Below, one piece after another: positions 17,287-25,544 of a stretch of 64,000 nt of DNA. The position numbers and the translations under genes are program-made. The stretch's first letter is position 1; every line of letters begins with the position of its first letter. Under the pieces are notes generated by a model. It worked only from the letters and a program-made list of their open reading frames with translations, had not been told where the DNA came from and made no database searches. Source of the stretch: Embleya scabrispora DSM 41855 (GTDB taxonomy: Bacteria; Actinomycetota; Actinomycetes; Streptomycetales; Streptomycetaceae); the NCBI RefSeq assembly GCF_000372745.1, contig NZ_KB889689.1:26552-90551 (forward strand), read 5' to 3'.

Positions 17287-17414
17287 GATTCGACGGTATG
17301 CGCCGCCGACGCCGCGGCGGCGCAGGACGGGTGGGGCGAAGGGGTGACTCGGCGCGATGCCGGCGCCCGGGACGAACTGCCGGTCCGGCCCGCCGGGTTG
17401 GCCGAATCGGCGGA

Positions 17415-18227
17415 TCAGCGCAGTTCGGCCGCCACCGCGTCGTTCAGCACCGGCCACACCTCGGCGGCCCACGGCCCGAACTCGCGGTCGGTCAGGCACA
17501 CACAGGCCGCGTCCAGCTCCGGGTCCACCCACAGGAACGTGCCGCACGCGCCGAAGTGGCCATAGGTCGCGGGCGAGTTGGTGGTCCCGGTCCAGTGCGG
17601 CGACTTGGTGCCGCGGATCTCGAAGCCCAGTCCCCAGTCGTTGGGCCGTCGGGTGCCGTAGCCCGGCAGCACGCCGTCCAGGCCGGGGAAGACCACGCTG
17701 GTGGCCTCGCGCACGGTCTCCGGTGCGAGCAGGCGCGGCGCGAGCAGCTCGGCGGCGAATCGGCTCAGGTCGCGCACGGTGGACACGCCGCCGGCCGCGG
17801 GGGAGTCGCCGATCGTGGTCTCGGTCATGCCCAGCGGCGCGAAGACCGCCTGGCGTACGTACTCGCCGAACGGGATGTCGCACGCCTTCTCGATGGTGGC
17901 CCCGAGCAGGTTGAAGCCGGTGTTCGAGTAGATCCGCTTGCGGCCGGGCCCGGCCAGCACCCGGTCCTCGTCGAAGGCCAGACCCGAGGTGTGCGCCTGG
18001 AGGTGGCGGATCGTGGATCCGGGCGGCCCCGCCGCGTCCCCGGGCTCGATGGCGCCCTCCTCGATCGCGGCGAGCGCCGCGTACGCGGTGAGCAACTTGG
18101 TCACCGAGGCGAGTCGGAACGGCTCGTCCACCGGGCCGTGCTCGCCCTTGACCACCCCGTCCCGGGTGATCACGGCGGCAGCGGCCTTCCCGACGGGCCA
18201 GGTGTCGATCATGCGCAGGCTGTTCAC
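17415..18227 (-). CDS. serine hydrolase, class C beta-lactamase / penicillin-binding-like
   Basis: The 270-aa protein has the three active-site motifs of the family: SVTK (SxxK nucleophile, about residue 41), YSN (YxN, about 100) and HFGACG near residue 225 in the KTG position (HxG form). No signal peptide is visible, so it is probably cytosolic, unlike true beta-lactamases. Such proteins act as esterases or D-aminopeptidase-like enzymes. GTG 18227 is taken as start; ATG 18212 is an alternative. Only 11 bp separate it from the upstream phosphatase-like gene, so they are likely one operon. Confidence 0.88.
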   Translation of the reverse strand: MNSLRMIDTWPVGKAAAAVITRDGVVKGEHGPVDEPFRLASVTKLLTAYAALAAIEEGAIEPGDAAGPPGSTIRHLQAHTSGLAFDEDRVLAGPGRKRIYSNTGFNLLGATIEKACDIPFGEYVRQAVFAPLGMTETTIGDSPAAGGVSTVRDLSRFAAELLAPRLLAPETVREATSVVFPGLDGVLPGYGTRRPNDWGLGFEIRGTKSPHWTGTTNSPATYGHFGACGTFLWVDPELDAACVCLTDREFGPWAAEVWPVLNDAVAAELR

Positions 18228-18238
18228 GGGAGTCGAGC

Positions 18239-18709
18239 CTACGGTGAGGGTATACGGGTGCCCAACCGAGGGAGTGGATCACGCATCGGCGCGGCCGGTT
18301 CGTGCGCACACGGGACGAAATCGGCGCGGTCGAGCCGGTGGGCCAGGGGTTCGTCGGTGGGGCCGGCGGCGGGCAGGTCGCGGACGAGGCGTTTGAGCGT
18401 CGCGGTCCGGGCGGCGCCGTGCGGGTGGTGTCGGCGGATGTACCGGATGTGCTGGTACCCCTGGGCGATCACCAGGTCGGCGGCGGCCACGTGCCCGTCG
18501 GTCGGCTGGGTGCTGCGGTGGTGGGGTGCCTGTAGACCGAGTTCCGCGAGGGCGCTGCGGGTGCGCCAACTGATCGGCAGGCCCTCGACCACGAAGGTGC
18601 CGGCCGTGGCCACCGGCCGATCGGGCCGGGCGATTCGGGCCGGCTCGCCCGCGATCACCGCGCGGGTGGCGTTGCCGGTGCACACGAACAGGAGCGAGGT
18701 CGTCCGCAC
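18239..18709 (-). CDS. low-molecular-weight protein-tyrosine-phosphatase-like protein
   Basis: The 156-aa protein begins with the phosphate loop FVCTGNATRA (Cys10, Arg16: CX5R), characteristic of low-Mr phosphatases and arsenate reductases. The Ser/Thr that normally follows the Arg is Ala17. A DP pair near the C-terminus (MRDPLP) may stand for the usual catalytic Asp. Activity is therefore plausible but not certain. The start is GTG 18709, and no strong ribosome site is seen. It probably shares an operon with the serine hydrolase downstream. Confidence 0.75.
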   Translation of the reverse strand: MRTTSLLFVCTGNATRAVIAGEPARIARPDRPVATAGTFVVEGLPISWRTRSALAELGLQAPHHRSTQPTDGHVAAADLVIAQGYQHIRYIRRHHPHGAARTATLKRLVRDLPAAGPTDEPLAHRLDRADFVPCAHEPAAPMRDPLPRLGTRIPSP

Positions 18710-18826
18710 ATCATGGCCCCGTCGACGGGGCGGCCGGCTTCCGGGCGGTTACCGCCGTTTCCGGGTTGCTTCCGGGCCGGCGGTGCCGGTGGGGTTCGTG
18801 GTGTCCTCGGGGCCGGCGGGTTCCGG

Positions 18827-19330
18827 TCAGGGGGTTTCGGCCGGGTCCGTTTCCGGCGGTCCGGTGGGCGGGCGGCCCGGGCCGTCCCGTTGTCCCCAGT
18901 CCCGGCCGGTCAGCTCGCATCCGGCGCTGCCGTCGCAGAACGGTGCGTTGCCGGTCGCGCCGCAGCGGCACATCGCCGCCCGGGTCTCGTGCAGGTGGGC
19001 GCCATCGGTAGTGGTGATCCGGATGTGGCCGTGCAGCACCAGCGGGCCGGCGGCGACGACGTGCACCCGGGTGGGGTGAACCGGCGTCTCCGGCGGCCCG
19101 CCGGTGAGGGTGTAGTGCAGCGCGCCGCTGGGGCAGCGCCGGATCACGTCCGCGACCTGCTCGGCCGGAGCCCGCGCCGGGTCGATCCAGGGCCGCCGGT
19201 CGGTGTCGAAGACCTCGGGCAGGCCGCGTACGCACTCCTGCGAGTGAAGGCATCGTTTGCCGTCGAAGGTGACGACGATGTCTTCGGCCGGATACGCCTT
19301 GCCTCGGTCGGGACCTGGGGCGGTACTCAT
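18827..19330 (-). CDS. iron-sulfur protein: divergent 4Fe-4S domain plus altered CDGSH domain
   Basis: The N-terminal half resembles the divergent mono-cluster ferredoxin domain (DUF1271/Fer4_19): KRCLHSQECVRGLPEVFD and a later RCPSGAL supply Cys ligands. The C-terminal half is CDGSH-like: CRCGATGNAPFCDGSAG, but the ligand His is Ala, leaving three cysteines (a fourth Cys follows two residues later). Proteins with this pairing are thought to carry electrons or sense redox. I start at ATG 19330; a TTG three codons upstream is possible. The ribosome site is weak. Confidence 0.82.
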   Translation of the reverse strand: MSTAPGPDRGKAYPAEDIVVTFDGKRCLHSQECVRGLPEVFDTDRRPWIDPARAPAEQVADVIRRCPSGALHYTLTGGPPETPVHPTRVHVVAAGPLVLHGHIRITTTDGAHLHETRAAMCRCGATGNAPFCDGSAGCELTGRDWGQRDGPGRPPTGPPETDPAETP

Positions 19331-19379
19331 GTGAATCAACTCGGATCGGATCTGATCGAGGCCGGGACCGCTCGTCGGG

Positions 19380-19685
19380 TCAGTCCGTGACCTTGCTCGG
19401 CGGGGCGTCGTAGACGAGGTCGAAGTAGTCGGGGTGCTTGCCGATCCACGCCTTGACGAACGGGCACAGCGGCAGGACCTTGCGCTCGCCGGCGCGCACC
19501 CGATCGAGCGCTCCGCGGATGAGTGCGCCGCCGACGCCCTTGCCCTCGAATCTCGGGTCCACCTCGGTGTGGGTGAACACGATCAGGGTGTCGGTGGTCA
19601 TGTACTCGGCGAAGCCGGCCGGATCGCCGTCGACCCGGGCCTCGAAGCGGTTCCGCGCGGGAATGTCCTCGACCGCGATGTCCAT
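19380..19685 (-). CDS. small GNAT-type N-acetyltransferase (COG2388-like)
   Basis: At 101 residues this matches the small GCN5-related acetyltransferases that contain little more than the acetyl-CoA site. Here the site is VDPRFEGKGVGGALIRGAL (the R/Q-x-x-G-x-G/A loop), followed by LPLCPFVKAWIGKHPDY, a signature of this subgroup. The substrate is unknown. ATG 19685 has AAGGGGA 5 nt upstream. It lies 49 bp upstream of the iron-sulfur protein gene on the same strand, so they may be co-transcribed. Confidence 0.9.
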   Translation of the reverse strand: MDIAVEDIPARNRFEARVDGDPAGFAEYMTTDTLIVFTHTEVDPRFEGKGVGGALIRGALDRVRAGERKVLPLCPFVKAWIGKHPDYFDLVYDAPPSKVTD

Positions 19686-19803
19686 GTGATCCCCTTGAAT
19701 CGGTGTGAAGTCGGCCATCGCCGACCCGACACTCTCTCGTATCCATTCGAACGCAAACCGGGGTGGGTCGCGACCCAGGCCCGTGCCCGCCACGGCTCGA
19801 CTC

Positions 19804-19819
19804 GAATGATCGTTCATTC
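19804..19819. promoter_or_regulatory. palindrome GAATGA-TCGT-TCATTC
   Basis: A 16-bp dyad with 6-bp perfect arms sits between the divergent acetyltransferase and SDR genes, the size expected for a TetR-type operator. No regulator gene is adjacent. Confidence 0.4.
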
Positions 19820-19905
19820 CCCGTCCCGCCGTTGACCTCGCGAGCGACCTGGGAGAGCATGCGCAGATCTGACGCATCGTCACATTCGCCGAGGAGGCAC
19901 CACCC

Positions 19906-20727
19906 ATGCTCGATCCCGAACCCCTCGCCGGTCAGGTCGCGGTCGTCACCGGCGGCGGCGCGGGCATCGGCGGCGGGGTCTCCCGGCTGCTGGCCCGCGC
20001 GGGGGCGCTGGTGCTGTTGAACGACATCGACGCGGACTGGGCCGAGCAGGCCCGGGCGGACATCGAGGCGGCCGGCGGCCGGGCGGAGGTGGTGCTCGGC
20101 GACATCCGCGAGTCGGCCACCGTGGCCCGGCTGCGCGACGCCGCGCTGGCGGCGGGCGGCGCGGACGTACTCGTGAACAACGTCGGTGACTATCGGCCCT
20201 CGACCACCTTCCTGCGCAGCACGGAGGAGGAGTGGCGGGCGCTGCACGCGATCAACTTCGAGCATGTGTTGCGCGTCACGCACGCGGTGTTGCCGCAGAT
20301 GATCGAGCGCGGCTCCGGCAGCATCGTGAACGTGTCCACGGTCGAGGCGCTGCGTGGCATTCCGGGCTGCCCGGTCTACTCCGCCTACAACGCGGCGATC
20401 ATCGCGTTCACGAAGAGCCTCGCGGTGGACGTGGCGCGCAAGGGGGTCCGGGTCAACGCGATCGCGCCGGACATGGCGAACACGCCGCAGACGACGTACG
20501 AGGCGAAATTGCGTGATCGCGACCCCGCGCTGATCGGTTCGTGGGTGCCGATGGCGAGATTCGGCGAACCCGAGGACTACGCGAAGGTTGTGCTCTTCCT
20601 GGCGAGTGCCGCATCGTCGTATGTGACGGGCCACCTGATCCCGGTGGACGGCGGTACGACGGCCGCGAGCGGTTGGTATGGCAAGGCGGACGGTCGTGGT
20701 TGGACCAACCTGCCGGATGGTGCGTGA
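19906..20727 (+). CDS. SDR-family oxidoreductase with altered catalytic lysine
   Basis: The 273-aa protein has a classical short-chain dehydrogenase fold: NAD(P) site TGGGAGIGGG (about 15-24), NNVG, catalytic Ser in NVSTVEA, and Tyr158. The usual YxxxK reads Y158-SAY-N162, so the catalytic Lys is Asn. The nucleotide site has the Asp (LLNDID) that favours NAD(H). Activity may be lowered or the chemistry altered. The substrate is unknown. ATG 19906 has GAGGAGG 8 nt upstream. Confidence 0.9.
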   Translation: MLDPEPLAGQVAVVTGGGAGIGGGVSRLLARAGALVLLNDIDADWAEQARADIEAAGGRAEVVLGDIRESATVARLRDAALAAGGADVLVNNVGDYRPSTTFLRSTEEEWRALHAINFEHVLRVTHAVLPQMIERGSGSIVNVSTVEALRGIPGCPVYSAYNAAIIAFTKSLAVDVARKGVRVNAIAPDMANTPQTTYEAKLRDRDPALIGSWVPMARFGEPEDYAKVVLFLASAASSYVTGHLIPVDGGTTAASGWYGKADGRGWTNLPDGA

Positions 20728-20857
20728 GCGGCATTTCGTAGGGTGTCCGCTTGTTGTTCGGGTCGGGAACCGGGCAGGTGTCCCAATCGTCGGGACAGCA
20801 GTAGGGGAACGATGGCGTGGCCGGCCGAGTCGGTCGCGCCGATCGGATCGGGACAGC

Positions 20858-21571
20858 GTGAACGACACGAGCACGATCACGAGTACGACCGGCCAAAGCG
20901 TCACCGGGGGGACGACGGACATGGCACGTACGACGGTGAGGGCCTACCTGAATCTGGCCATTCTGGTCGCCGGGCTCGAACTGCTCGCCGTCGGCATCTG
21001 GTTCGTCCTCGAGGGCATCCGGGTCGACCAGTCCGACGGCATGATGGTGGTCTACGTCTGCGCCGCGGCGGTGCTCGGTTCGGCGATCTGGCTGGGCGGA
21101 TATCGACCCAGGGCCGAGGAGTGGACGGAACACTGCGACGACACCGCGCTGCGGGACGCGAAGGCGCGGCTCGACCGGATGGACCCGGCTCGGCTGGCCG
21201 AGCACGTGGCGGACCTGTGCGAGCGGGACGGGCTGGCCGAGGTGGAGACGGTGCGTGTCGTCGAGGACGCGTACGCGGTGGACATCCACGCCAGGCGCGG
21301 CGACGGGACGTCGGCGGTGGTGCGGTGTCGCAGCGCGGAGGGGCCGGGGCCGGTGGCGGGGGGTGTGGTCGAGGACTTCGTGTCGGCGCTGGCCGTTGAC
21401 ACGGATGCGAATGAAGACCGGTCGGGGGCGTTGTTGCTCGCGACGACGGCCGGGTGCTTCTCCGCCAAGGCGGCGGCGCTTGCGGCCTCCGCCGGGGTGG
21501 TGTTGTTGGACCGGTCGGCACTGGCGCACTGGGAGTGCGACAAGGAGGTGCCGGCGCCTCTGGCCGCGTAG
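20858..21571 (+). CDS. membrane-anchored Mrr-like nuclease-fold protein
   Basis: Two hydrophobic segments near the N-terminus (LNLAILVAGLELLAVGIW and VVYVCAAAVLGSAIWLG) are followed by a soluble domain of about 140 residues resembling the Mrr_cat restriction-endonuclease fold: AVDIHARRGDG, then VVRCRS where active enzymes have QxK, then ALLLATTAGCFSAKAAALA and VVLLDRSALAHW. The last two are typical of Mrr_cat. The degenerate catalytic core suggests binding rather than cutting. GTG 20858 is chosen; ATG 20921, with GGGGGG upstream, is a good alternative. Confidence 0.7.
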   Translation: MNDTSTITSTTGQSVTGGTTDMARTTVRAYLNLAILVAGLELLAVGIWFVLEGIRVDQSDGMMVVYVCAAAVLGSAIWLGGYRPRAEEWTEHCDDTALRDAKARLDRMDPARLAEHVADLCERDGLAEVETVRVVEDAYAVDIHARRGDGTSAVVRCRSAEGPGPVAGGVVEDFVSALAVDTDANEDRSGALLLATTAGCFSAKAAALAASAGVVLLDRSALAHWECDKEVPAPLAA

Positions 21572-21588
21572 CCGGGGTCGGCCTCAAG

Positions 21589-21620
21589 CGCCGGCCAGGC
21601 CGGATTGGGCTTGGCCGGCG
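21589..21620. terminator. 9-bp hairpin between convergent genes
   Basis: CGCCGGCCA (21589-21597) pairs with TGGCCGGCG (21612-21620). Confidence 0.6.
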
Positions 21621-21675
21621 TTGGGCGTTGGGGTGGCCTCGGGTGCCGGTCGGGGTGGGGTTCCGGTTGGTGGGG

Positions 21676-21888
21676 TCAGCCGCAGCAGCCTCCGCCGCAG
21701 CAGCCTCCGCCGCCACCGCCGGTGGGGCGAGGGGCGGCGGCGGCGCCGGTTACCGCGACTGTGGACAGGAGCTTCGTGGTGTCGTCGTGACCGTCCGGGC
21801 ACGTGGCCGGGTCGTTGGCCGCGGACATCGGGCGGTTGAGTTCGAACGTGAGTCCGCAGGCGCGGCAGCGGTAGTCGTAGCGAGGCAT
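21676..21888 (-). CDS. FmdB-family zinc-ribbon protein
   Basis: The 70-aa protein begins PRYDYRCRACGLTFE, the hallmark of the FmdB/CxxC regulatory domain. A second half-site in ATCPDGHDD gives Cys and His. The C-terminus is Gly-rich and ends GGGCCGGGCCG, with four cysteines that could bind a second metal. Function is unknown; the family is thought to bind nucleic acid or metal. ATG 21888 lacks a strong ribosome site. It follows the haem monooxygenase gene by 21 bp on the same strand. Confidence 0.85.
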   Translation of the reverse strand: MPRYDYRCRACGLTFELNRPMSAANDPATCPDGHDDTTKLLSTVAVTGAAAAPRPTGGGGGGCCGGGCCG

Positions 21889-21909
21889 GGTGCTCAGGTT
21901 AGTCGGCCG

Positions 21910-22230
21910 TCAGGCCCTCGGGCCGGTGCTCTGGACGACCTCGAAGGACCACAGGGCCGAGTCGGTGGACGCCGGCTTCGGCCGCTCGGCGCCGTCGCCC
22001 TGCGCGTGGGCGGCCTTCATGTTTCCGTCCATCCACGCCTGGAAGTCGGCCTCGCTGCGCCAGCGCGTGTACACGAGGTACTGGTCGGTGCCCTCCACCG
22101 GACGCAGCAACTCGAACCACTCGAAGCCGTCCTGCGAGTCCACCATCCCGGCGCGCGACGCGAATCGCTGCTCCAGGGTCTCCCGCATCTCGGCGGGCAC
22201 GGTCAGCGCGTTGATCTTCACCACAGACAT
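21910..22230 (-). CDS. MhuD/IsdG-type antibiotic-biosynthesis-monooxygenase-fold haem monooxygenase
   Basis: This 106-aa ABM-domain protein conserves all three residues known to be essential in M. tuberculosis MhuD, at the same numbers: Asn7, Trp66 and His75. The motif GFEWFELLRPVEG is typical of haem-degrading members rather than polyketide oxygenases. The likely role is non-canonical haem breakdown to release iron in the cytosol, as a dimer. No haem transporter is nearby. It starts at ATG 22230. A hairpin at 22292-22320 isolates it from the upstream gene. Confidence 0.88.
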   Translation of the reverse strand: MSVVKINALTVPAEMRETLEQRFASRAGMVDSQDGFEWFELLRPVEGTDQYLVYTRWRSEADFQAWMDGNMKAAHAQGDGAERPKPASTDSALWSFEVVQSTGPRA

Positions 22231-22291
22231 GGGCCCAGTCTGCCCGATGCCCGCCGTACCGCGGTCACCAACACGGGCCCGGTCCGGAGGA

Positions 22292-22320
22292 CGCCCTTGG
22301 TCGATGTAACGACCAGGGCG
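22292..22320 (-). terminator. 11-bp bulged hairpin
   Basis: Arms 22292-22303 and 22310-22320 pair over 11 bp with one bulged base and the loop ATGTAA, just after the leftward gene ending at 22399. Confidence 0.6.
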
Positions 22321-22398
22321 CCCTCCGCGGCGTCCGGTCTCAGACCGCCTTGATGGCCCCGATCAGGGCCGACCCATCACCGGGGCGTCGCCCGACAC

Positions 22399-22986
22399 CT
22401 ATTCCCAGACGGTGGCGTTGAAGGTGAGGGCGGTGCGGGTGGGCACGCTGGTGATGCGCAGGTAGGCGGTGCGGCCTTCGTCGGTCTGGAGGCATACGCG
22501 CATGCCCTGGGCGAGTTCCCCGCTGGTGTAGCTGCCGCGTTTGGCGATGGCCTGGTTGCAGTCGTCCCGGGTCGGGTCGGGGCCTTCGGGCGAAACGATC
22601 GCCACGACGTTGCCGGAACGTGGCGGGCCGAGTGTCAGGTCCGGGAGATTGAAGCCGACCGTCGCGTCGGCGCCCTTGTTCCCGGGTTGGGGAATCGGCG
22701 ACGGACTGTCCAGATCGATGTAGTACGCGTCCGGATTGAGCGTGAGCTTCTTCGGTCCGAACAGCACCTTCGCGGACTGATTCGCCGTAGGCGAGTTGGT
22801 GGAGTCGGAGGCGGGTGCGGGCTTCCCGCCGGGCGAGGCGGCGGGCGCCGAGGTACCGGTGCCCGTCGACTGCGCCTTGTCGCCGTCGGAATCGGAGTTC
22901 GTGGCCAGTTGGATCGACACCAGGATCCCGGCTACGGGGACCACGATCCCGACCACCCACCAGGCCCATCTCGGCTGATCGCTCAC
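22399..22986 (-). CDS. membrane-anchored secreted protein of unknown function
   Basis: The 195-aa protein has a short cytosolic N-terminus, one transmembrane helix (WWVVGIVVPVAGILVSIQLA), a Ser/Thr/Pro/Ala linker (about 30-75) and a C-terminal extracytoplasmic domain of about 120 residues. That domain has two cysteines (DDCNQAI and RVCLQTD) that may form a disulfide. I know similar streptomycete proteins only as hypothetical. GTG 22986 is chosen because GGGGGAG lies 5 nt upstream; an ATG seven codons earlier has none. Confidence 0.72.
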   Translation of the reverse strand: MSDQPRWAWWVVGIVVPVAGILVSIQLATNSDSDGDKAQSTGTGTSAPAASPGGKPAPASDSTNSPTANQSAKVLFGPKKLTLNPDAYYIDLDSPSPIPQPGNKGADATVGFNLPDLTLGPPRSGNVVAIVSPEGPDPTRDDCNQAIAKRGSYTSGELAQGMRVCLQTDEGRTAYLRITSVPTRTALTFNATVWE

Positions 22987-23136
22987 AACACTCCCCCGCA
23001 CAGACATTGTTTCAGCCCCACGAGGCTACAAGCCGCCTCGCGCGGTGTCTTCGGTGCGCGGGCGGTCGTCCGGGACGACCGGCGACACGGGGGCGTTGCC
23101 CCGAGCCCGCGGTCCGCCCGACAGGACACATACCGG

Positions 23137-23178
23137 GACGGCCCCCGGGCGCGGGGTGGGCAGCGCTCGGGGGCCGTC
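23137..23178 (-). terminator. 16-bp hairpin after the collagenase gene
   Basis: Arms 23137-23152 and 23163-23178 pair over 16 positions with one mismatch and a 10-nt loop. Confidence 0.7.
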
Positions 23179-23198
23179 GTTCGAGGGGTGGGTAGGCG

Positions 23199-25544
23199 TT
23201 ACGGGCGCAGCGGGCCCTCACAGGAGTAAGTGGACGTGGCGGCTCGGCCGTTGGTCCAGGGCACGGGTGGGGCGAAGTGGCAGTTCATGTCGGCGAGGTT
23301 GTTCAGGGCCGCGCCGGCGCGGGTGAGGATGAAGTAGTCGACCGTGGCGGCCATGTCGGTGTGCATCCGGCCGGGATCGGTCGAGCCGATGTTCGCGGTG
23401 ATCGAGCCCTTGCAGGTGAAGCGCGGCAGCGCCTCGTGGGTCGCGGTGCACGACGTCGGGTCGTTGGCGGTGGCCTGCCGGAAGACCTGGCGGACGTAGT
23501 CGGGACCGGTCGCGGAGAGCCGGGCGGTCGGGGTGTACGTCGCCACCGGCACGATCAGGTCGTCCACTCCGGCGATCTGCCGGTCGAGATAGGTGTCGAA
23601 CTCGGCCTGGAAGCTCGGCCCGCTCACCCGGTCCAGGAAGGCGTCGTAGCCGGCCACGTCATTGGTGCGCAGGTGGGTGTACATCTCGGCGAGCAGGTCC
23701 GGGTGGTCCCGGCCGAGCATCGAGAAGAACGAGCCGGCGTACGCGTAGTAGCGGAAGAAGTAGCCGTCGTCGTCGTACTTGAAGTGCAGCGTCTCGCGGA
23801 CCGAGGGGCGGCTGCCGTACTTCTGCACGTCCGAGATCACCTTGGTGACCAGCGACTTGCGCAGCTTCACGCCCTGATCGCGGGTCGAGCCCGCCATGTA
23901 CTCGGCCATGCCCTCGTCGAAGGCCGTCGTCCGGTTCTCCGCGTACCAGGGTCCCTGGCCGAACGAACCGGGCACCGCGTAGCGGCCGTTGAGGTAGTGG
24001 GTGTACTCGTGCCGGAACAACTCCTCCAGCTGGAGCAGGGAATCACGCGGCACGACGCGCTGATAGGTGTAGAAGGTCGCGCCCTCCTCGATGTACAACC
24101 CGCCGTTGTTGGTCGCGTAGCCGTACAGGAACGGCTGGTACTTCCAGTAGTCGGCCATGCTCGCGTAGAGCCGGACGGTCAGCTTGTGGTTCGGGTCGCC
24201 GGTGAGCGGCTGGTCGGTGCCCAGCGTGCGGAAGAACTGCTCCTTGACCTGCTTGGACGCGTAGTAGAGCTGCTCGACGGTGGCCCGGTCGAGCGACGTG
24301 TGCACCTCGATGTCGCCCTGGTCGAAGGTGTACGTGTTCGGGAAGACCGTCGCCTCCACGTCGGCCCGACACACCCCCGCCGCGTGACAGCGGCCGTAGG
24401 TCTCCAGCCAGTGCGCGACCTCGCTCCACGGCACCGAGAAGCGGCCGTACCAGCCCTCGGTGTCGGTGAGCATGGTGCCGAGTCCGGTCACCGTCTCGTT
24501 GTTCAGGCTGGGTATCTGCCCCAGGCGGCCGTACTCGTAGACGCCGTTGCGCAGCAGGCCGGCGGTGCTCGGCGTGTTCAGCTGTCGGTAGCCGACGAAC
24601 GCCTCGAGCCCGGCCCGGTAGGCCGGATCGGCCTGCACGGCGGTGATGAAGCCCGCGTCGCCGTTGTAGATGCCGTGATAGGCGAGGGTCTGCGCGGAGA
24701 GCACCGCGTTCCGCCGGGCCGAGTTCTGCCACGCCGCGGTGCTGCCGTCCATGTCCCGCAGAAGTCGTGTCACCAACGGAAGTTGCCGCTGCCGCACGCC
24801 GTCGACGTCGGCACTGATCACCACTTCGCGCAGCAGCGCACCCGAGGTGGGCGTGAGGTCGAACGCGCGCGGGGCGGCCCGGAAGGCGTCGGCCGCCGTG
24901 TTGATCGACGCCACGACCGCCGGTCCGCGCAGATCGATCGCCGGGTTGTCCCAGTCGAGGTAGAGCGCGGCGTGGGTGAAGTACCAGAGTTCGTACAGGT
25001 GTGACGCGTTGGTGCCGTCGTAGCCGGGGGCCAGCGCGGTGATCCGGGCCAGTACCGCCTGAAGGTGGGCCGGCGTCAGCACCCGGCCCAATTCGGGGGT
25101 GTAGGTCCACAGGAAGCCGCGCAGGCAGTCGGGCCCGACGTCGGCGCGGGTGAGGAAGTCGGCCAGGGCCTGCGGGGACAGCGCGGAGAACTCGGCGAGG
25201 GTGCAGCCGGGTACCGGGGCGGCGGCCGTGGTGCGCAGGTGTGCGGGCGGGCCGAGTGGGAGGTCCGCCGGGGAGGTACCCCGGCCGGGGGCCTTCGCAT
25301 TGCTCCCGTCGATCGGACCCGGACCTCGGTCGGGGCCGAGCGAGAGCGGCGAGCCGATCCGGTCGACCTCGTCGCCCGGATCGGCCGCCGTCGCCGTGTT
25401 CGGTTGCCCGACCCGCGAGTCAGCGCTCGGGGCGGGGCCGGCCGAGGCCGGCGGAGCCACCGCGATCGGCAGCACTCCGACGGCCAGTGCCAAGAGGGGA
25501 ACGCTTGTGGCAAACCACATCTTTCGGCGTACGTGAGCACTCAT
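23199..25544 (-). CDS. secreted M9 collagenase
   Basis: The precursor has 781 residues and a clear signal peptide (MSAHVRRKMWFATS...ASA). After a low-complexity linker comes the activator region, then the catalytic domain with the zinc site HEYTH (512-516) and the third ligand Glu544 exactly 28 residues after the second His, as in family M9. No PKD or collagen-binding repeats follow; the C-terminal ~120 residues contain four cysteines. It hydrolyses native collagen or gelatin outside the cell. ATG 25544 has GAAGGG 6 nt upstream; the longer open frame is not needed. Confidence 0.93.
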   Translation of the reverse strand: MSAHVRRKMWFATSVPLLALAVGVLPIAVAPPASAGPAPSADSRVGQPNTATAADPGDEVDRIGSPLSLGPDRGPGPIDGSNAKAPGRGTSPADLPLGPPAHLRTTAAAPVPGCTLAEFSALSPQALADFLTRADVGPDCLRGFLWTYTPELGRVLTPAHLQAVLARITALAPGYDGTNASHLYELWYFTHAALYLDWDNPAIDLRGPAVVASINTAADAFRAAPRAFDLTPTSGALLREVVISADVDGVRQRQLPLVTRLLRDMDGSTAAWQNSARRNAVLSAQTLAYHGIYNGDAGFITAVQADPAYRAGLEAFVGYRQLNTPSTAGLLRNGVYEYGRLGQIPSLNNETVTGLGTMLTDTEGWYGRFSVPWSEVAHWLETYGRCHAAGVCRADVEATVFPNTYTFDQGDIEVHTSLDRATVEQLYYASKQVKEQFFRTLGTDQPLTGDPNHKLTVRLYASMADYWKYQPFLYGYATNNGGLYIEEGATFYTYQRVVPRDSLLQLEELFRHEYTHYLNGRYAVPGSFGQGPWYAENRTTAFDEGMAEYMAGSTRDQGVKLRKSLVTKVISDVQKYGSRPSVRETLHFKYDDDGYFFRYYAYAGSFFSMLGRDHPDLLAEMYTHLRTNDVAGYDAFLDRVSGPSFQAEFDTYLDRQIAGVDDLIVPVATYTPTARLSATGPDYVRQVFRQATANDPTSCTATHEALPRFTCKGSITANIGSTDPGRMHTDMAATVDYFILTRAGAALNNLADMNCHFAPPVPWTNGRAATSTYSCEGPLRP

